Source: Archegozetes longisetosus | Lineage: Eukaryota; Arthropoda; Arachnida; Sarcoptiformes; Trhypochthoniidae | Reading direction: 5' to 3' | DNA length: 64,000 bases | Assembly (NCBI GenBank): GCA_018873245.2 | Contig: JAEMBT020000004.1 | Span: 6,124,573 to 6,188,572 of the forward strand | Part shown: one piece after another, positions 37,218 to 47,283 of the stretch | How positions within the stretch are numbered: the first letter of the stretch is position 1 | Layout: each line of letters begins with the position of its first letter | The notes under the pieces: generated by a model | Database searches by the model: none | Told to the model about the DNA's origin: nothing | The model's input: the letters and a program-made list of their open reading frames with translations, nothing else | Position numbers and translations under genes: made by a program

Positions 37218-39173
37218 ATGCAGAAACAGATCAATCAAAGTGGAATCTTCAACCAAAAACTCAATGGTTCAAGTGAAAACGAACAAACAAATGAACAGTT
37301 GATGGCTGATCCATCTGATAAGAAGACTACAAACTCTTCGCGAGAAGTCAAGACTCATAAGAGGTCAGCATCGCTTCGACAGCGTTTCGAACAAGCGGAA
37401 TAATTGGTCCATAAACTTGTGTCCGAAGCGGAATTAGCTGCAGAGCAAGCTGTCTATAAACTTTGTACTGAGGCTTGGAATGTTTGTCACTTGAACTCAC
37501 TGCCGAAATGGCTTCAAGACAACAATTATCTGCATCGCGGACACAGACCCCCACTTCCATCGTATTGGATATGTTTGAAGTCGATATTCCGTTTGCACAC
37601 CGAAACTGGTAATATATGGACACATGGTTTGGGTGTTATTATATTCCTATTTCTAGCCATTTATTACAATGTCACAATCAGTGAAGACAAACAAATAGTC
37701 GATCGCCTGATGCTTGACATCTATTTTTGCGGAACCATCACTTGTCTTTTATTCTCTACTGTTTTCCATACCTGTAGCTGTCATTCAAGATAAGTATCGA
37801 AATTCTGCTCGAAGCTTCATTATTGTGGTATCTCCATGCAAATAATCGGTTCAATGATTCCTGCGCTTTATTATGGCTTTTATAACGACAGAGCAATGTA
37901 TTTAACCTGCATAACTGTAGGTATTATATTATGCATCATTTCCATTGTCATATCACTATATGATAAATTTGGTGAACCCAGATTTCGGTCATTAAGAGCT
38001 GCAGTTTTTCTCTCGTTTGGCTTATCAAATACAGGGTGTAAAAGAAAAGACTCCCTAAAAGTAAAAGTTAATAACTTTTTAATTATTCGACTGATTTAAA
38101 AAAAATTTTTTATTTAAAAGTAGAATAATGGGAGTTTTTTCCAGCTTTGGAATTTTTTTGATTCTAGCACCCATGTCATTTATATTCGTGAAATAGTTAA
38201 CATTACAGTCTATGGGAACAAATTTTAAATTTGAATATCTTGAAAACGCGAGCTGATATCGACACCATTTTTTCAAAATATATTTATTATATCACTATAG
38301 TCAACCTTACCAAATTTGACAGCCATTGGTCAAGAACTTTAAAAGTTATGGCTATTTTCATATTTTTCATACAGAATGTAGAATTTCAAAGTTCGTTTGT
38401 ACCACATCCATAATCAAAACGGTTGGCATATTGAGTCTATTTTATCTTAAACCCTCACATTTTTATTTATTTATTTTTCAAATTTCACTTTACTGAATAA
38501 AACAGATTAAAAGTTATTAACTTTCACTTTTACCGAGTCTATTATTTTATATTCTCTACACTCTGTATGAAAAATATGAAAATAGCCATAACCTTTAAAG
38601 TTCTTGACCAATGGCTGTCAAATTTGGTAAGGTTGACTATAGTGATATAATAAATATATTTTGAAAAAATGGTGTCGATATCAGCTCGCGTTTTCAAGAT
38701 ATTCAAATTTAAAATTTGTTCCCATAGACTGTAATGTTAACTATTTCACGAATATAAATGACATGGATGCTAGAATCATAAAAATTCCAAAGCTGGAAAA
38801 AATTCCCATTATTCTACTTTTAAATAAAAAAAATTTTTTAAATCAGTCGAATAATTAAAAAGTTATTAACTTTTACATTTATGGAGTCTTTTCTTTTACA
38901 CTCCGTATAATACCAGGCATTCACTGGTTTATAGTACTAGAGTCGCCCCTAATCCACTCTTTCATATTATTCCTGGTTCAAGGTGCACTTTATGTAATCG
39001 GCGCTATTCTGTACGCTTGCAGACTTCCCGAATGCTGGTATCCCGGCAAGTTTGACTACTGGTTCCAATCTCACCAAATATTTCACGTTTTAGTCGTTCT
39101 AGCAGCTATTGTGCACTTGAATGGCATCAATGGTATGGCAGAAATGAGACTAACGCCTCTAAATACATCATAG
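37218..39173 (+). pseudogene. ADIPOR: Adiponectin receptor (PAQR) retro-pseudogene, interrupted by a transposon
   Basis: The sequence reads without introns as an AdipoR protein: WLQDNNYLHRGHRPPLPSYW, LKSIFRLHTETGNIWTHGLG, a run of membrane segments, then IIPGIHW and CRLPECWYPGKFDYW, FQSHQIFHVLVVLAAIVHL and a TAG at 39171-39173. PAQR receptors are seven-helix proteins with a zinc-dependent site; the expected His residues (FHT, SHQIFH) are present. Two in-frame TAA codons (37401-37403, after FEQAE; about 37792-37794, after CHSR) and the 874-bp insertion at 38032-38905 disable it. Intronlessness amid intron-rich genes suggests a retrocopy; no poly-A tail or target duplication was seen. Confidence 0.93.
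38032..38905. mobile_element. Palindromic TA-flanked (Tc1/mariner-type) element inside the receptor pseudogene
   Basis: 874 bp, ends CAGGGTGTAAAAGAAAAGAC and its near-complement, flanked by TA at 38030-38031 and 38906-38907. The two halves are reverse complements over about 350 bp each (the frame MKKWCRYQLAFSRYSNLKF occurs in both, at 38276 on minus and 38661 on plus). The ~180-bp centre contains yet another copy of the end-like sequence (AAAGTTATTAACTTTCACTT at about 38511), so the element seems to be built from joined ends. Removing it with one TA restores LSNIIPGIHW exactly. Confidence 0.88.
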
Positions 39174-39541
39174 TTTTTCGGGTGCATATTTTTTAAATTG
39201 AATTTCAATATCAGGATACGTATGTACTTCAACGCGAATTTATATACAGCTTGATATTAAGAAATTCGAGTATATTTCATTTTTAACTTATTACGATTAT
39301 TGTAAAAATGTTGCCTTTTTATAATTAGAAGTTTACATCCTGTTATATAGTTTGCATAGCTTTTCCTTAAATCAACAATTATTTTTTTAAGCAATTAGAT
39401 CACAGGTTGATTATATTGGTGATTATACATCAATCACCAGTTTGATAGTCAGTCAATCCTCAGTTAAATAGTTGATAAAAACCGTATTTTTGTACAGTCA
39501 AGAAATTTGAATATAAGTCAATTGGTTTTTGTCGGGTCTAC
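39174..39541. other. Spacer between two disrupted genes
   Basis: 368 bp of AT-rich DNA with a small hairpin near 39405-39440 (GATTATATTGGTGATTATAC region). No gene. Confidence 0.4.
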
Positions 39542-40763
39542 CACAATTCTTCCAAGCACAATTCTTCCATAACACAATTCTTCCATAACACAATTCTTCC
39601 ATAACACAATTCTCCCAAGCACAATTCTTCCATGCACAATTCTTCCACACTTTTCAATCGATCACAGAATATAAGTGATGACCATTTCATGTCGAATTGA
39701 CCAACGAATAGTAACTATTGACCATTTCTAAATCAGATGACCTACGGAAGGCAACTGATGACCATTCTCAATTCAGATGGCCTACGGGAAGCAACTAATA
39801 GCCATTTCTATATCAGATGACCTACGGGAGACGAACGATGACCATCTTTAATTAAGACCACCTACGGGAAGCAACTGATGGCCACTTTTATATTAAATGA
39901 TCTACGGGAGACGAACGATGACCATTTTTAATTCAGACGACTTACGGGAAGTAACTGATGGCCATTTTCAATTCAAATAACCTACGGGAAGTAACTTATG
40001 GCCATTTCTATATCAGATGAACTACGGAAGGCAACTGATGACCATTTTCAATTCAGCCGACCTACGGGAAGCAACTGATGGCCATTTCGATATCAGATGG
40101 CCTACGGAAGAACAACCGATAAACATTTTCAATTCAGACGATCTAAGAGGAGTAAGCGATGACAATTTTTGTATAAGATAAACCGAGAGGAACGATGACC
40201 ATTTCCATCTCAGATAACATACGGGGAGTGACTGATGGTCATTTCTAAATCAGATGAGCTATGGATGACAATCGATGACCATTTTCAATTCAGATGACAT
40301 ATGATTAACTGATAACCATTTCTTATGTTATTAGGCCATCAGTTGCCTTTAGTAGTTCATCTGATATAGAAATGGCCACAAGTTACTTCCCGTAGGTGGT
40401 CTGAATCAAAAATGGTCATCGTTCGTCTCCCGTTGATCATCTGATATAGAAATGGCCATCAGTTATCTCCCGTAGGTGGTCTGAATTAAAAATGGTCATC
40501 GTTCGTCTCTTGTAGTTTATCTGATATAGAAATGGCCATCAGTTACTTCCCGTAGGTGGTCTGAATCGAAAATGGTCATCAGTTGCCTTCCGTAGGTCAT
40601 CTGATATAGAAATGGTCAATAGTTACTATTCGTTGGTCAATTCGACTTGAAATGGTCATCACTTATATTCTGTGATCAATTGAAAAGTGTGGAAGAATTG
40701 TGTTATGGAAGAATTGTGCTTGGAAGAATTGTGCTTGGAAGAATTGTGCATGGAAGAATTGTG
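39542..40763. mobile_element. Foldback element with repeated 13-mer termini and internal ~41-bp satellite
   Basis: Both ends consist of reiterated CACAATTCTTCCA: seven units at 39542-39650 and five inverted units ending at 40763. The interior is a tandem array of ~41-bp units (core ATGACCATTTCTATATCAGA, then TGACCTACGGGAAGCAACTG) in one orientation up to about 40320 and in the opposite orientation from about 40330 to 40670. No open frame. The right end abuts the first readable P450 codons. Structure is that of a foldback transposon; target duplication not identified. Confidence 0.85.
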
Positions 40764-41779
40764 TCACTCCCCTAAAGTACAGCCATATATGATGAAACCT
40801 AAACTCGTACAAAACTATTTACCTGCAATGAGTACTGTGGCCGATGAACTCATCGAAAGAATGACAAAAATCAAGAACGCGAACGGACAAATTGACAACT
40901 ATTTGAACGAACTTTACAAATGGGCACTCGAATCATTAGGTGTTGTGGCGCTCGATACAAAACTAAATCTGATTAATAATACCGATAAAAATTCTAATCC
41001 ACAAAGAATGATAGATGCGAAAAGTGTTGTGTTAGAAAATTCATGGGTCATTGACTTTCAAGTGTTTCCGCTCTGGCGTTGGATAAATAAACCGGTTGGT
41101 TTCCGATAGAAACAATTCAAAGCAGCCAATCATGAATTTGCAACAATCGCTTTAAGTTATATTATTTAAGTTATTTTGATATTAAGGATGCGATTACTAT
41201 GACTGGATTTATTGATGGCAGGCATCGATACGACCTCACATACGATAGCATTCGCTTTGTATAATTTGGCCAAAAATCCAGAATCTCAACAAATGTTGTA
41301 CGAAGAGATAGAGAGAGTTGTTGGCGATAACATTGAAGTGACTAATGCTATGATCAATGAAATGAGATTTTTGAAGGCATGCGTTAAAGAGTCTCTAAGA
41401 ATTACTCCAACAGTTGTTGGAACCACTAGATCACGATGTAGTTATGGCTGGCTACCGAATACCAGCTAAAACGTTGATAGTCGGTATCAATTATGTACCA
41501 TGTCTCGAAGAAAAGTTTTTCAAAAATGCTTTACAGTTCAAACCCGAGTGTTGGCTCAAAGAAAACAAATCAGAAACTCATCCATTTCTACTTTTGCCAT
41601 TTGGATTTGGACCGCGAATGTGTATTGGGAGAAGAATCACTGAACAAGAAATTTATCTGTTACTGATTAAAATATTAAAAAAATTTGAGGTTCAATATCA
41701 CTACGAAGATATTGATATCAAAGTGAAACTCATTAATGCACCCGATAAGCCTTTGAAGTTTAGTTTTATTGAACGTTAA
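40764..41779 (+). pseudogene. Mitochondrial-clade cytochrome P450, 5'-truncated and decayed
   Basis: Readable parts in order: SPKVQPYMMKPKLVQNYLPA, ELYKWALESLGVVALDTKLN (typical of the mitochondrial CYP clade), helix I (LMAGIDTTSH), K-helix ExxR (KESLRI), and the haem loop FGFGPRMCIGRR with its Cys. Defects: start removed at the foldback element; TAG at about 41107 after PVGFR; a frameshift before LMAGID; another at about 41430 between GTTR and DHDVVMAGYRIPAKTL; and PERW replaced by PECW. The C-terminal part from 41430 to the TAA at 41779 is otherwise open. An inactive gene copy. Confidence 0.9.
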
Positions 41780-42345
41780 CTTATTTGATTATTAATTACT
41801 TTTATTTAAGTCTTTCATATTAATTGAGTTTTAATTTTGTTTTGTTTACCTCTATCAACAGTTGTCTTGTATTTTAGAATCTTTCAGTACAAAATCAATC
41901 AAATTATACATTTTTATTTATATTCAGGTACGATTCAAACAGTTTATCAAGACACTGATAGTAAAGATCACTTATTCAGATTATGAACTTTATCCATAAT
42001 CCAAAATAACATCAATAAATGAAAAATTTTATTCTCTATAAAGTTTTTGTTATTGAATTTGGTTTCGGTTTTGAAAGCAAAGATCCATTCGAATTTGCTT
42101 GGCAAAGTTGCAGAGATTGATGTTAGCTATGCAGAGTGGCATTTTAATAAGTCAGTTTAACTGAAATAAGTTAAAATCACTGTTACGACTGATTTTCTCA
42201 TTCCTATCCCTAGAGTTCGTCTGTTGATTCATACTTATCAGAGAAAAATCAAATATTTCATAATAGTCAACATATGGATAAAGGCTTAAGCAATAATAGT
42301 CAATAGAAAGTAACAAGACTCGTATGAGACGATGCTAGTCCTCAC
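41780..42345. other. Intergenic
   Basis: Between the P450 relic and the hAT element; no feature recognised besides the left 8-bp target duplication at 42338-42345. Confidence 0.45.
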
Positions 42346-42855
42346 TAGTGATCGACAAAGTACTAAAAGAGAATTCCTGTCCTGTCCGGTTTTCCGGTTT
42401 TCCTGACATTCAGTGTGTTTTAAAAATTATTTATTCAAAAAATCAAATGAAAATACAATCAATAAATGCATATTCCATACAAATCAAAGTTAGATCTAAT
42501 AAAAAGCAATTCATTTACTTTCTGTGAACTAAGTCTTGAACGATGGTCAGTGAGTGTTAGACCAGCGGCACTGAAATTTCTTTCGCTTGAAAGGTTGGTC
42601 GCAGGGATAGACAGAAAACGAATAGCCAACCGATAGAGTCGGGGATAAGAACTTCTATTTTGTTCCCAATATCCGAGTAATGAAGAATTTATATAAAACT
42701 TATGTCCAATTTTCATTTTACAGGAATTTAGAATCGAACAGGAATTCCTGTCCTGTCCTGTAGTTATGATAGCCTTTCCCATTCCTGTAAATTCCTGACC
42801 AGGAACAGGACAGGACAGGAGTTCCTGCAGGAATAGGAATTCATGTCAAACACTA
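42346..42855 (-). mobile_element. Short hAT element carrying a transposase dimerisation-domain fragment
   Basis: A 510-bp element begins TAGTGATCGAC, ends GTCAAACACTA and is flanked by identical 8-bp copies of GTCCTCAC (42338-42345 and 42856-42863), the hAT hallmark. On the minus strand it encodes a C-terminal hAT dimerisation domain down to TAG/TAA near 42459: YWEQNRSSYPRLYRLAIRFL, SIPATNLSSERNFSAAGLTL, KVNELLFIRSN. Catalytic and BED parts are missing. Inverted CCTGTCCTGTCC/GGACAGGACAGG blocks lie subterminally at about 42378-42389 and 42805-42820. Confidence 0.92.
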
Positions 42856-43102
42856 GTCCTCACTTAAATAACTTTGTGAACGTAGCTGCTAAATACTTTA
42901 ACTAGTTCAATAGGATGGCAGCACCGTTAGAGGCCAACTAATACAAGTATTAGTGGGACACACATAGGTGAGTAACCTTAAAAACACTGTATCTACGATA
43001 GAGTTTGCTACTTGTCTCAGTGTGTCGCACTAGTACGGAGACTAGCATCGACCGATACGATAAGAGCACATGTTTTTATTTATCAACAAAACTAATTAAA
43101 CA

Positions 43103-45911
43103 ATGTCTACAGTTATTAATGCTGTTTTAGATGATAATTATGATAACTCATTAAAGCAATCATATCTTTTACTATCAAACCAATTGCCATCAAATCAGGT
43201 AAGCATCATTTGGTAAATCAATGAAACTTTTCTAAAACTTTTTTCTATTAAAGTTGACGCCGAAATCTATTGAACCGCTTTTGAATAAAATCAAAACTTA
43301 CTTATCGGCTTCTAAAACAAGGTCTCTATTAACACAAAACAATTTAAATATAGTTTAATCATTTTTCGTCTTGTGATTAATGTAAAGATCAAACGGATTG
43401 TTATTACTCAACGTTTACTTAAATCAATTGACAAATAATGAAGTTTTGATCGAAAATGCGCTATTTTGGTCTCAAGTCTGTCTTAAAGTCCTTCAGGTTT
43501 TGAATAGTCTTTTTTACTAAGTCTTATAAAGTTTGAACTGAATTTCTTTTGATTTAAGGACCCGAGAAACTTCAGCGATCGGTATCTTTCGTGTGAGATT
43601 TTGTCGAAAATATTCGAAGCCATTCCTTTACTGAAGAGTTCGACGCATTTATCTCGTGAGACATCGCTTTCAATTGTTCCACAATTCATTGACATTGTTG
43701 TGAAAGGCGATTTCGACACCACTGCAGAACTGATACCTCAAGTCATTCATTGTCTGAATTGTTGTATTTCTTCGTTTTCTGGTTCTTGTGGTCCTAAAAG
43801 ACATTTAATCGAAAAATTTATAATAAGTTGCGTCAAAAATATTTCATATCTTCCAAACACTGAATGCCAAGCAATTAAAGTTAGTTTTTTTTTAATTAAA
43901 TCAATATTTCATTCACCAGAAATAACATTTGTTTTATTTTAAAGTTGTTGTCCATTTCTTACTCAAAATTATCGACTTGTGGTGGAAGTGGTCCTCAGGG
44001 AATAAATCATCAAAACTTATGGAAAGAATACTTGACAAAAGCTTTAATCACTTTAAAATCCCTGTTAGATATCTACGAAATTACAGGCAAAGGTATTCAT
44101 TCCCAAAGTCTTAGATTTTGTATTAATTTGGTTTTGATTAATTTTCAGACATGAGTCGTTCTGATGTTTATCTCCCAAACGATAAGAATTTTGAGCCACT
44201 TTTTCAAATTGATTCTGATATGAATTTAATGATTAAACCGATTTCAATATTGCATAAAATTGATTTCACGTGTTTAGTTATTTGTGCTCTGATTACTGAC
44301 TCGTTTCCTTCTGTTATTCCGATGCCAATCGATACTATTTTCAAATTAATATCAGAAATGGTTTCAATTAATTCGAGTGACATTAAGAATAATCAGTCGA
44401 TTGATATGATTGCTTTGGGATTTATTTTACCAAATATTCATCAATTTGCGTTCAATATTCTCGAAGCACTTGTATTGAGGTATAAATCCATTAAATTGAA
44501 GTTCAATTGCGTTCTAATTTTCAATTTTCTAATTATTGCTTCAGTTGTAAATCTGCTTTAATTATCTATTCGTCTTTCATCAACAAGTTAATTATACAAT
44601 CGTTAGAGTGGACTCGGTCTTCAGATCAAACCAACGATAAACCATTTTCTTCTCTTCGCTCAAGAATCTATGAATTTATTGAGAAGTGGGCCATAAGTTC
44701 GGGAATTAATTGCAATTTTAGTAAAGCAGATATCAAATGTCTATTAGTTGATCAACTTTTGAATGATATAAAACCAGTTGAAGAGTCGTTAAAAGTAAGG
44801 ATCATTTTCTCTCTATTATATTTATTCTTCTTTTTTAACTTTAATTTTACTTTTAGCTTCAAAATGTGTCTTTGAGTAAAAAGTTTTCTCAAAGTTCTAA
44901 AAAACGAGCGAAAAAAAATAATGTAGACAATTTGGACAATTTATACAATAGTTTTATTCCCTTTGACAACAATGAACTAACGTTCAAAGCCTTGAGAGGT
45001 ATACTTCTTGTACAGTATTTTCATTATACAAAGACCTCAATTTGATTTATTCGCTTTTAATCAGCTTTGAAAACTATCGTCTACTCCTTTGGACCTTTAG
45101 TTGAAGATTCAATTCATCGCTTACTTCACAAGCAAATTATAGATTTATTACTTCAAATCTATCGGTAATTTAAAGATAAATCTTTTCAATTGTTTATCAT
45201 TGGTTGTCTATATTTGCGTCTAGAACTCGCTTCAATCCCCCAAAACCTTATGAGAGCGAAGAATGTCGTAAAGAATTACTGGGTGTTTTGCTCTCTTTGT
45301 TACTCAATAGCAATCCCCATTCAAACAGTTCTTCACCTTTGGAACCAATTGTTGTGATCTTTAGTGAGGCGCAACGTTTAGACGAAAGTCTCTCTGTTAA
45401 ACAATTTTGTATTGAATCCAATTTAATAATCAATTGTTTGATTCGTTCGAAAACAAAGATCTATAAAACAAATCTTTCTTATGTTTCCGATGATTCAACT
45501 CAATCGTTAAGTTTAGACCTGACTAATAGAGAAAAATGTGTCGAATCTGAAGAACCCCTAGAAAACGTTGAAACAAGTGATAAGAGGCAAGAATCTGATG
45601 TTTTAGATGATTGCATAACAATAGAAAACGATGAAAATGATAGCAATGAATGTATTATTATTGACGAAAATGATGAAAATGAGAACAATTCTGAAACTCG
45701 TGTTAACGATACTAGAGATGAACCAAGCCAAGGTGAAATAAATCCGAACGAAAATTCTCAAAACATTACAAACAATAATGACTCGAATGATGATCAGCAA
45801 AAAGAAATGAATAAAAGATCAAACGAAGAGGAACTTTCGTCAAATAAAAGGTTGAAAGAGTCCAATGACTCTGAAGTTGAGGATATTTTGAAAGATTTTG
45901 ACTGTAGTTAA
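43103..45911 (+). CDS. PELP1: PELP1 / Rix1-like ribosome-maturation protein
   Basis: Ten exons in phase: 43103-43198, 43254-43321, 43388-43496, 43559-43879, 43945-44092, 44149-44479, 44545-44794, 44857-44998, 45065-45164, 45224-45911; 750 residues. The first ~610 residues are Leu/Ile-rich helical repeats (LLLLNVYLNQLTNNE; LSTCGGSGPQG; LKTIVYSFGPLVEDS), and the tail (~610-750) is strongly acidic with Asp/Glu/Asn stretches. An alpha-solenoid plus acidic tail, with a Gly-rich loop before a helical pair, fits PELP1/Rix1, the scaffold of the Rix1-TEX10-WDR18 complex in 60S pre-ribosome maturation. Sequence identity is low, so the assignment rests on architecture and scattered motifs. Confidence 0.65.
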
Positions 45912-47283
45912 AATTTGAAATAATAAAATATTCGATTAATTGTGAATAAAAATGAAAAATTGTTTGTATTAAAATGGTATAAAACTTATTAATGTTTAGC
46001 CAATTAATGCTTGGTCATAGACGCGCAATGCAAAGGAGTCAATAGGAATTTTAGATATTCAATTAAATAACTCTCAAAACATGACTCCCTCTACAGCATC
46101 GGATCTCTGCAACCATTTACTAAACTACCTATTTATAGCTATAATACTTGAAATTAAGATATCAGTCAAACATTAGCTCATAATATGGTTTATGAGTGTG
46201 AAATTCCAAACTAATTCTGTAGTTCTCAGTACACACTTGAATCAAACGAAAAATCGTCAGACACAAAGTTCAAGGTCTGTTCGAGACGTAAAAAAATCTT
46301 CAGTTAATTCAAAAAGTGATTTTAAAGCCCTATCTTAAGCTCAAATGAACTTATAGTGGAGTATAAATTAGGCAAAAGTCTATCGAAATAGAATCTAAAC
46401 TTTTGGTAAACTTTTGAAACTTTTGAGTTTATTTCTATCGAACAAACCTTAATGACCTACCTAAAAATTTTGACAAACAACTAACAAGTGAAACAACCTT
46501 TCAGATATTTGTTTAAACTTTTTATTGAATTTGATTTGTTAGCTCTTTTATTGCTCCGGAAATGCATTTCCTTTACTTTTGAACTGATTAACAAAGTTTT
46601 GCGATAACAAGAATAAATGCGAGTCATCATTCACTCAGCCGTCGTATTGAAAGTCGAGTTTTAGATGAGCTCTCGTTCGGTAAGTGTTCATTCTATGCTT
46701 GCCTTGATTTTGCTGGGCGTCAGGTACATAGGAAATGTATGGAGCGCTTAAACTTGCCTTCTACGCCTAGCCCTCTATGCGCGCAGTTCCCCTGACGTAA
46801 CTCACTTAGCTTGTATATTGATGTTAAATTTAAGCTAGACAAGTAAGCTTTGAGTGCTCCATATAACTTTTGTGTACCCAATGCTAGGCGTAAATTTAGG
46901 GAAGTATAGAGCGAATATTTACTTTCTGATTGATTGAAATTATTGTTTATTGTTATTGTTTCTCCATTTTATTCCAACATCAATAATATCCAAAATATAT
47001 AAAAACAAGCTGCCTATTGAGCTCAGTACAGAAGTAGTATTATTAAATTGGAGATTAATAAATAATAAGTTGATATTTGATCTCAAATAAGATATACTTA
47101 ATATATTTTACATGAAATTGATATTTATTATTATTGGAATTGATTTAAATGAAATTGTTTAGCTTTATCAATAATATATACTCATTAATTCGCTTATTAT
47201 GATACCAGTATCAACACCAAGAGTATTATAAATACAAAAATACAAATTCATTTTAATATTAGACAATAATAAATGAAGTATTA
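45912..47283. other. Intergenic upstream of hexosaminidase D
   Basis: 1.4 kb without a recognised gene. A degenerate inverted repeat of ~50-bp arms lies at about 46713-46765 and 46835-46900 (TGGAGCGCTTAAACTTGCC against its approximate complement), possibly an old MITE. ATGAGCTCTCGTTCG followed by GTAAGTG at about 46662 could be an untested 5' exon. Confidence 0.4.

Noticed and set aside
37348..37623. Minus-strand open frame over the AdipoR copy
   Set aside because: Antisense shadow; the plus strand shows unmistakable receptor motifs.
40687..40763. ATG and repeated MEELCLEELC-like codons in front of the P450 frame
   Set aside because: These codons are translations of the foldback element's 13-mer repeats that happen to be in frame, not a real N-terminus.
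39542..40763. CRISPR-like array of regular repeats
   Set aside because: Repeats are tandem, degenerate and inverted about a centre, without unique spacers, in a eukaryotic context.
42459..42782. Possible host gene with hAT dimerisation domain
   Set aside because: It lies entirely within an element with hAT termini and an 8-bp target duplication, so it is transposon sequence rather than a domesticated gene.
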